From Terrimonas_A sp051954695 (GTDB lineage: Bacteria; Bacteroidota; Bacteroidia; Chitinophagales; Chitinophagaceae), in contig JBQCHL010000014.1 of assembly GCA_051954695.1 (NCBI GenBank), positions 124,001-188,000 of the forward strand: DNA of 64,000 bases, read 5' to 3'. Below, piece after piece: positions 59,849 through 64,000 of the stretch (position 1 is the stretch's first letter; each line of letters starts with the position of its first letter). The position numbers and the translations under genes are program-made. The notes under the pieces were generated by a model, which was not told where the DNA came from, made no database searches, and was given only the letters and a program-made list of their open reading frames with translations.

Positions 59849-61822
59849 ATGAAAAAAATAATTCTGCCGGTATTATTACTGGTTGGGATTTCTTTATTTG
59901 CCCAACAAAAATACTGGCATCTCAAAAGCGATGGGAGCATTCAATGGACCGTGCAGCCGGGGCAAACACATACTGATCATATAGAGATGAGCGGTAAACA
60001 GATCTCTGCGATCGTCCGGTATGGTCTCAAATCGCCTGGGGCAATGTATATCAGCAGAAAACTTGTTTTCCCTATGCTGCGTACGATCCCGAATGATACC
60101 AGGGGTAATCTGATCAGGGAATTCAATGGCAACCTGGTTGATTCTATCATGATCGGAGGTGAAAAAGCAAGTGAAATTCCCCAGTCGTTTTCCATCAGGG
60201 GTGTGTTGCAGTCCAGAAGTATGCTGAAGCAGGGGCTCAGTTTGGAAAGAAAAATATTTCCCTCTACAGATAAACCGGCATACCTGGAATCCTATATTAT
60301 CCGGAACAATACTACTGATCCTGTATCAGTATACATCCCGTCGATCGACAGCAATACCATTACCGATGAAAACAAAGGTGTGTATGGTTCGTATGTTATC
60401 AATTACAAGGTATACAATGGAGGGCGCCAGCTTATCCCGGCAAATGGGGCCTGTCATTTCTGGTTGGTGATTTCTGCCAGGAAAAAATCAGATGAACCTT
60501 TTTATTGTGCTGACGGATATGAATGGGAAAAACGACAAGCATTGGTAAATGAACTGCAGGAAAAGTTGGTGCTTCAAACACCTAACGATACAATTAACCG
60601 CATGTTTGCTTTTGCCAAGATCAGGGCCGCAGAAAGCATCTATGAAACAAAGCAGGGCTTAATGCACGGCCCTGGCGGAGGTGAATACTATGCAGCCATT
60701 TGGGCCAATGACCAGGCTGAATATATCAATCCTTTTTTTGCATACCTGGGAAATGCTGCAGGGCTTGAATCGGCCCGAAATAGCTTCCGTCACTTTGCCA
60801 GATATATCAATGATTCTCTCCGGCCTATTCCCAGTTCGATCATTGCTGAAGGAACCGGTTATTGGAATGGCGCTGGTGACAGGGGCGACCAGGCCATGAT
60901 AGCTTATGGAGCATCGATGTTTGCGCTAACCTGTGCCGATACGCTCGAAGCTTATTCCCTTTGGCCATTGATAGAATGGTGTAATCGTTTTTTACTGCAT
61001 AAGAAATCCCAGGAGGGTGTTATCTTTTCTGACTCTGATGAGTTGGAAGGGCGGTTCCCTTCAGGGAAATACAATTTGTCAACTAATGTGCTTGCCTATG
61101 GGTCATTCCTGTATGGCTCAAGATTAGCTGCAGTACTAAACAAAACAGAACTGGCAAACGAATGGAAAAAAGAAGCACAGGAATTGAAGAATAATATTGA
61201 ACGCTATTTCGGAGCATCAGTGGAAGGGTATAATACGTATCGTTACTACGATGGTAATAATAAACTCCGTTCCTGGATCTGTTTGCCATTGGTGATGGGT
61301 ATCTATGACCGTAAAGAACAAACACAGGCAGCATTGCTATCACCTAAATTATGGACCCGGAATGGTTTGTTGACAGAATCCGGTTCCACTACATTCTGGG
61401 ACAGGTCGACATTGTATGCATTCCGCGGATTGTTAAAAGCAGGGGCCACTGATACGGCACTTTCTTATTTATCTTATTATTCTGTTCAACGCCTGCTGGG
61501 TGAGCATGTGCCTTATGCAATAGAAGCCTGGCCTGAAGGTAATCAGCGGCATCTTTCAGCAGAAAGCGGACTTTACTGCCGTGCCCTGGTGGAAGGCCTT
61601 TTTGGATTTGAGCCGGTAGGGTTTAAAGAATTTATGATCTGTCCCAAACTGCCGAGAGAATGGGATCATATGTCGTTGAAAAATATTTATGCTTTCAATA
61701 CAAGGTTTGATATTAATGTTCAGCGGACTGGAGGTAAATGCCAGGTCACTGTAAAGGAAGAAAATAAACCCGCGAAAGTGGTTAGCTGGGATGGGAAAAA
61801 AGCATTTGCAGTTCAGTTGTGA
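59849..61822 (+). CDS. Second six-hairpin glycosidase-like secreted enzyme
   Basis: 657 residues, signal peptide about 1-18 (SLFAQ). An N-terminal beta-sandwich (to about 240) precedes an (alpha/alpha)6 barrel (about 245-590) with HGPGGGEYYAAIWANDQAEYINPFF (about 275-299), GDRGDQAMIAYG and FWDRSTLYAFRGLL, and a beta-domain at the end. The arrangement resembles inverting glycosidases such as those of the GH78/GH95/GH65 clans, but I cannot place the family. GGGEYYAAIWANDQ contains acidic residues in a likely active site. It follows the regulator by 29 nt. Confidence 0.7.
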   Translation: MKKIILPVLLLVGISLFAQQKYWHLKSDGSIQWTVQPGQTHTDHIEMSGKQISAIVRYGLKSPGAMYISRKLVFPMLRTIPNDTRGNLIREFNGNLVDSIMIGGEKASEIPQSFSIRGVLQSRSMLKQGLSLERKIFPSTDKPAYLESYIIRNNTTDPVSVYIPSIDSNTITDENKGVYGSYVINYKVYNGGRQLIPANGACHFWLVISARKKSDEPFYCADGYEWEKRQALVNELQEKLVLQTPNDTINRMFAFAKIRAAESIYETKQGLMHGPGGGEYYAAIWANDQAEYINPFFAYLGNAAGLESARNSFRHFARYINDSLRPIPSSIIAEGTGYWNGAGDRGDQAMIAYGASMFALTCADTLEAYSLWPLIEWCNRFLLHKKSQEGVIFSDSDELEGRFPSGKYNLSTNVLAYGSFLYGSRLAAVLNKTELANEWKKEAQELKNNIERYFGASVEGYNTYRYYDGNNKLRSWICLPLVMGIYDRKEQTQAALLSPKLWTRNGLLTESGSTTFWDRSTLYAFRGLLKAGATDTALSYLSYYSVQRLLGEHVPYAIEAWPEGNQRHLSAESGLYCRALVEGLFGFEPVGFKEFMICPKLPREWDHMSLKNIYAFNTRFDINVQRTGGKCQVTVKEENKPAKVVSWDGKKAFAVQL

Positions 61823-61915
61823 TTGTAACATACAGCTTCATGAATATAGAATGATAAGGATCACCATAACTCGTTCAAATATGAGGCAGAGGTTGCATTA
61901 CTGATCGGCCAGCCA

Positions 61916-62683
61916 CTAAAACTTATAAAACTCCCGCATACGGCTCATAAATATTTCTTTCTTTCTCCTGCTCACTTCCACGTCATGCCCGTTTGACATA
62001 ATAATGGTGCCCCCTTCGCCACGGACGTATTCTTTTACATGTTCCAGGTTTATTACAAACGATTTGTGAATGCGTAAGAAACCGCTGTCCTTCAGCAGCA
62101 ATTCATACTCATGTATCGGCTTGCTGGAGCATATAAGAGGCCTTTCGGCAAAGTGAAAGTTTGTATAGTTGGTGCTTGCTTCGCAATAAATAATTTCGGA
62201 AAGGTTTACTACCTGGAAACCTTTTAACGACGAGATGCATATTTTCATCTGCTGCCCGCCTTCTCTACTGCGCAGGTTGTGCAGTAATGTTTCAATATGA
62301 TTGTCAGTAGTTTTTTCTTCTATCCTCTTTGCTGCTCTTTTTACCGCTTCAGTAAGCAGGTTATCTTCCACAGGCTTTAATAAGTAATCCACAGCGCTGA
62401 AGCGAAAAGCACGAAGCATAAAACCATTGTGTGCCGTTACGAAAATAATTTCAAAATTTATGCGCCCCAATTCATCCAGCAGGTCAAACCCCGTTTTCCT
62501 CGGCATGGCAATATCAAGGAATACCAGTTGCGGTTTCACCTGTCTTATTTTTTCCTTCGCTTCATCGGCACTGCCACAGGTGGCCATAATTTCCACTTCG
62601 GGGCAGTTGAATTCAAGCAACTTTTGCAAAGAAGATAATCCTCTTGGTTCATCATCAACCAATATGGCGCTTAGTTTGTTCAT
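61916..62683 (-). CDS. LytTR-family response regulator
   Basis: 255 residues. Receiver domain at about 1-120 with acidic VDDEPRG, phospho-acceptor Asp 57 (LVFLDIAMPRKTG) and Lys in LLKPVEDN. The LytTR DNA-binding domain is at about 145-250 (IYCEASTNYTNFHF, FLRIHKSFVINLEHVKEY, SRRKKEIFM). Its start overlaps the kinase stop by 4 nt (ATGA). It is the output half of the pair with the kinase cut by the window end. It converges with the second glycosidase gene, 93 nt apart. Confidence 0.93.
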   Translation of the reverse strand: MNKLSAILVDDEPRGLSSLQKLLEFNCPEVEIMATCGSADEAKEKIRQVKPQLVFLDIAMPRKTGFDLLDELGRINFEIIFVTAHNGFMLRAFRFSAVDYLLKPVEDNLLTEAVKRAAKRIEEKTTDNHIETLLHNLRSREGGQQMKICISSLKGFQVVNLSEIIYCEASTNYTNFHFAERPLICSSKPIHEYELLLKDSGFLRIHKSFVINLEHVKEYVRGEGGTIIMSNGHDVEVSRRKKEIFMSRMREFYKF

Positions 62684-64000
62684 ACCTCATTTATTTCAAG
62701 GGGGAGACAAATCGTTACTACTGTTCCTGTGTCGTTGCTACCGGAGAAATCCTGTTTGTCGCAGATATTTACCTTACATTGCAGCCCATATTTTTCATTC
62801 AGCAGCATAATCCTGTCCTTAATATTGCTGATACCATGCGGCTGGTACAGGCCCCTGTTGTTTATTTTATTTTTTTGCGCCTCGTTTATCCCGATGCCAT
62901 TGTCTTCCACTGTGCAATAAAGGTAGTTGTTATCCTTTTTGAAACGAATGGTGATGTGAATAGCTTTGTTGCCTGCCTCTACACCATGCCATAAACCGTT
63001 CTCAATAAAGGGCTGTATCAGCATGGGCGGGATAAACGTTTCATCCTGGTCAATATTTTCATCCATTTTGATATCAAATGAAAAGAGATTGTTCCTTATT
63101 TGTTCCATCTCCATATACCGCTGCAAATAATCCACAGTATTGCGGAGAGATACAAACGATTGCGCAGACTGGTCTAAGGTAATACGGATAAGATGTGCAA
63201 ACTTGCTCAGGTAATGCGAAGCGTCTTTATTTTCATTATTGAGTATCATTTCCCTTATACTGTTAAGGCTATTGAAAATAAAATGCGGGCTCATCTGGGC
63301 CTGCAGGGCTTTCATTTCAGTTTGGGAAAGCTGTTTGTCAATTTCCGCCTTTTGACGGATGAATTTGATACGGCGGCGGTAGAAAAAGTATATTCCCGAA
63401 CCAATCAGCAATATGGCCAAACTGATGAACCATCCTGTTTTCCAAAAGGGAGGACGAATAGTGAAGGAGAGAAATTTCGTTTTTTCTGTACCGAGCTTAC
63501 CCGATGCTTTCAATTCCAGTGTATAGTTTCCTGGCGACAAATTACTCAGGCTGATGCTTCGCTGGTTGCCTGCCACGTTCCAGTGATCCGAGTTATTCAA
63601 CCGCCACGAAAAAAGATAATTGCTTTTTTCGAAATCGATTACCGAATAGCTGATATTTAAATTATTCTCGGTATATCGAAGTTCAAAAGATTTTTGAGGT
63701 AAGTATAAGGTCCTCTCGCTGTTCACGGCTATTTCTTCGATCACCAGTTCACTGCCGGGATCGTTTGGTTTTTGAGGCGAGAAAGGAAATCTGGCTATGT
63801 ATTCATTGGAACAAAGGTAGACAAACCCGGTTTGTTCATCATGGTACATTCTTCTGCCTGTCGGCCTGTGCCCAGGCAAACCGTCATGGTAATCATATAC
63901 TGTAAACTGTTTGTTTTTACTATCAAACAAACTAAGTTGACTGTTGCCGGCCACCCAGAGCTTATTGTCAATTACCTGGCTCATGGATTGCAATACATCT
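62680..64000 (-). CDS. LytS-type sensor histidine kinase with beta-propeller sensor, 5' end cut
   Basis: The frame is open to the right edge, so only about 440 C-terminal residues are seen. They show propeller-type blades (IDNKLWVAGNSQLSLFD, GLPGHRPTGRRMYHDEQTGFVYLCSNEYIARF), a Y_Y_Y beta-sandwich (FSWRLNNSDHWNVAGNQRSISLSNLSPGNYTLELKA), one membrane helix (GWFISLAILLIGSGIYFFY) and a His kinase core with MSPHFIFNSLNSIREMI (the His) and DNGIGINEAQ. The TTG at 63993 is not a real start. These two-component regulator propeller kinases sense extracytoplasmic signals, often glycan-related. Confidence 0.9.
   Translation of the reverse strand, partial: DVLQSMSQVIDNKLWVAGNSQLSLFDSKNKQFTVYDYHDGLPGHRPTGRRMYHDEQTGFVYLCSNEYIARFPFSPQKPNDPGSELVIEEIAVNSERTLYLPQKSFELRYTENNLNISYSVIDFEKSNYLFSWRLNNSDHWNVAGNQRSISLSNLSPGNYTLELKASGKLGTEKTKFLSFTIRPPFWKTGWFISLAILLIGSGIYFFYRRRIKFIRQKAEIDKQLSQTEMKALQAQMSPHFIFNSLNSIREMILNNENKDASHYLSKFAHLIRITLDQSAQSFVSLRNTVDYLQRYMEMEQIRNNLFSFDIKMDENIDQDETFIPPMLIQPFIENGLWHGVEAGNKAIHITIRFKKDNNYLYCTVEDNGIGINEAQKNKINNRGLYQPHGISNIKDRIMLLNEKYGLQCKVNICDKQDFSGSNDTGTVVTICLPLEINEV

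Overview
The window is a chromosomal segment from a member of the Bacteroidota, most likely the order Chitinophagales (Chitinophagaceae or a close relative). This rests on several things seen together. Promoters carry the Bacteroidota -7 element TAnnTTTG, with TTTG-like -33 boxes about 19 nt upstream, and Shine-Dalgarno sequences are rare. The protein set includes a SusC/SusD pair, GLPGLI-like, TlpA-DUF3738, LytTR and GntR/periplasmic-binding-protein regulators, and long RpoB (1267 aa) and RpoC (1430 aa). I see no rRNA, tRNA, CRISPR array, transposase or prophage.

Layout. (1) 1-14700: the end of an LTA-synthase-like sulfatase, then rplK-rplA-rplJ-rplL, a two-gene insertion (a lipoprotein and a helix-hairpin-helix membrane protein on the other strand), rpoB and rpoC with a strong promoter of their own, and an OmpH/Skp-like gene. 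(2) 15000-18550: amino-acid permease, isoaspartyl peptidase, a small secreted protein, ispD. (3) 18547-25630, minus strand: a FemAB/GNAT-like protein coupled to an M1 metallopeptidase whose C-terminal half looks like an outer-membrane beta-barrel; a sugar-phosphate transferase with a Gfo/Idh/MocA oxidoreductase; an L,D-transpeptidase. (4) 26134-32132: a GH31 glycosidase, then a compact cold-stress set of RRM protein, two small unknown proteins, cold-shock-domain protein and acyl desaturase. (5) 32258-43600: membrane hydrolase, PLD, BON, MgtC, GluQ-RS-like, YvlD-like, VOC and MFS genes, then the phosphoketolase-acetate kinase pair and an alpha/beta hydrolase. (6) 43598-52050: TlpA-DUF3738 divergent from an RprXY-like two-component pair, a rhodanese/TPMT-like pair, and an ECF sigma/anti-sigma/GLPGLI operon. 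Facing away from the sigma gene are two ECF-type promoter motifs with identical spacing, which lead into what looks like a decayed gene; a nitronate monooxygenase follows. (7) 52366-64000: a polysaccharide-utilisation-like locus (susC, susD, two six-hairpin glycosidase-like enzymes, a GntR/PBP regulator) facing a LytTR/LytS two-component pair cut by the window end.

How the parts may work together. Region 1 is the core transcription/translation machinery with an unusual interruption. Region 7 can import and cleave an unknown glycan, with the GntR/PBP protein as sensor-repressor and a near-palindrome at 57262-57279 as a possible operator. Region 5 holds the phosphoketolase shortcut from pentose phosphate to acetyl phosphate and ATP. 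The items I rate most worth a second look are the peptidase/beta-barrel fusion, the paired ECF-type promoters with the broken gene behind them, the glycan locus with its candidate operator, the cold-stress cluster, and a set of long perfect hairpins and dispersed palindromic repeats in intergenic DNA.
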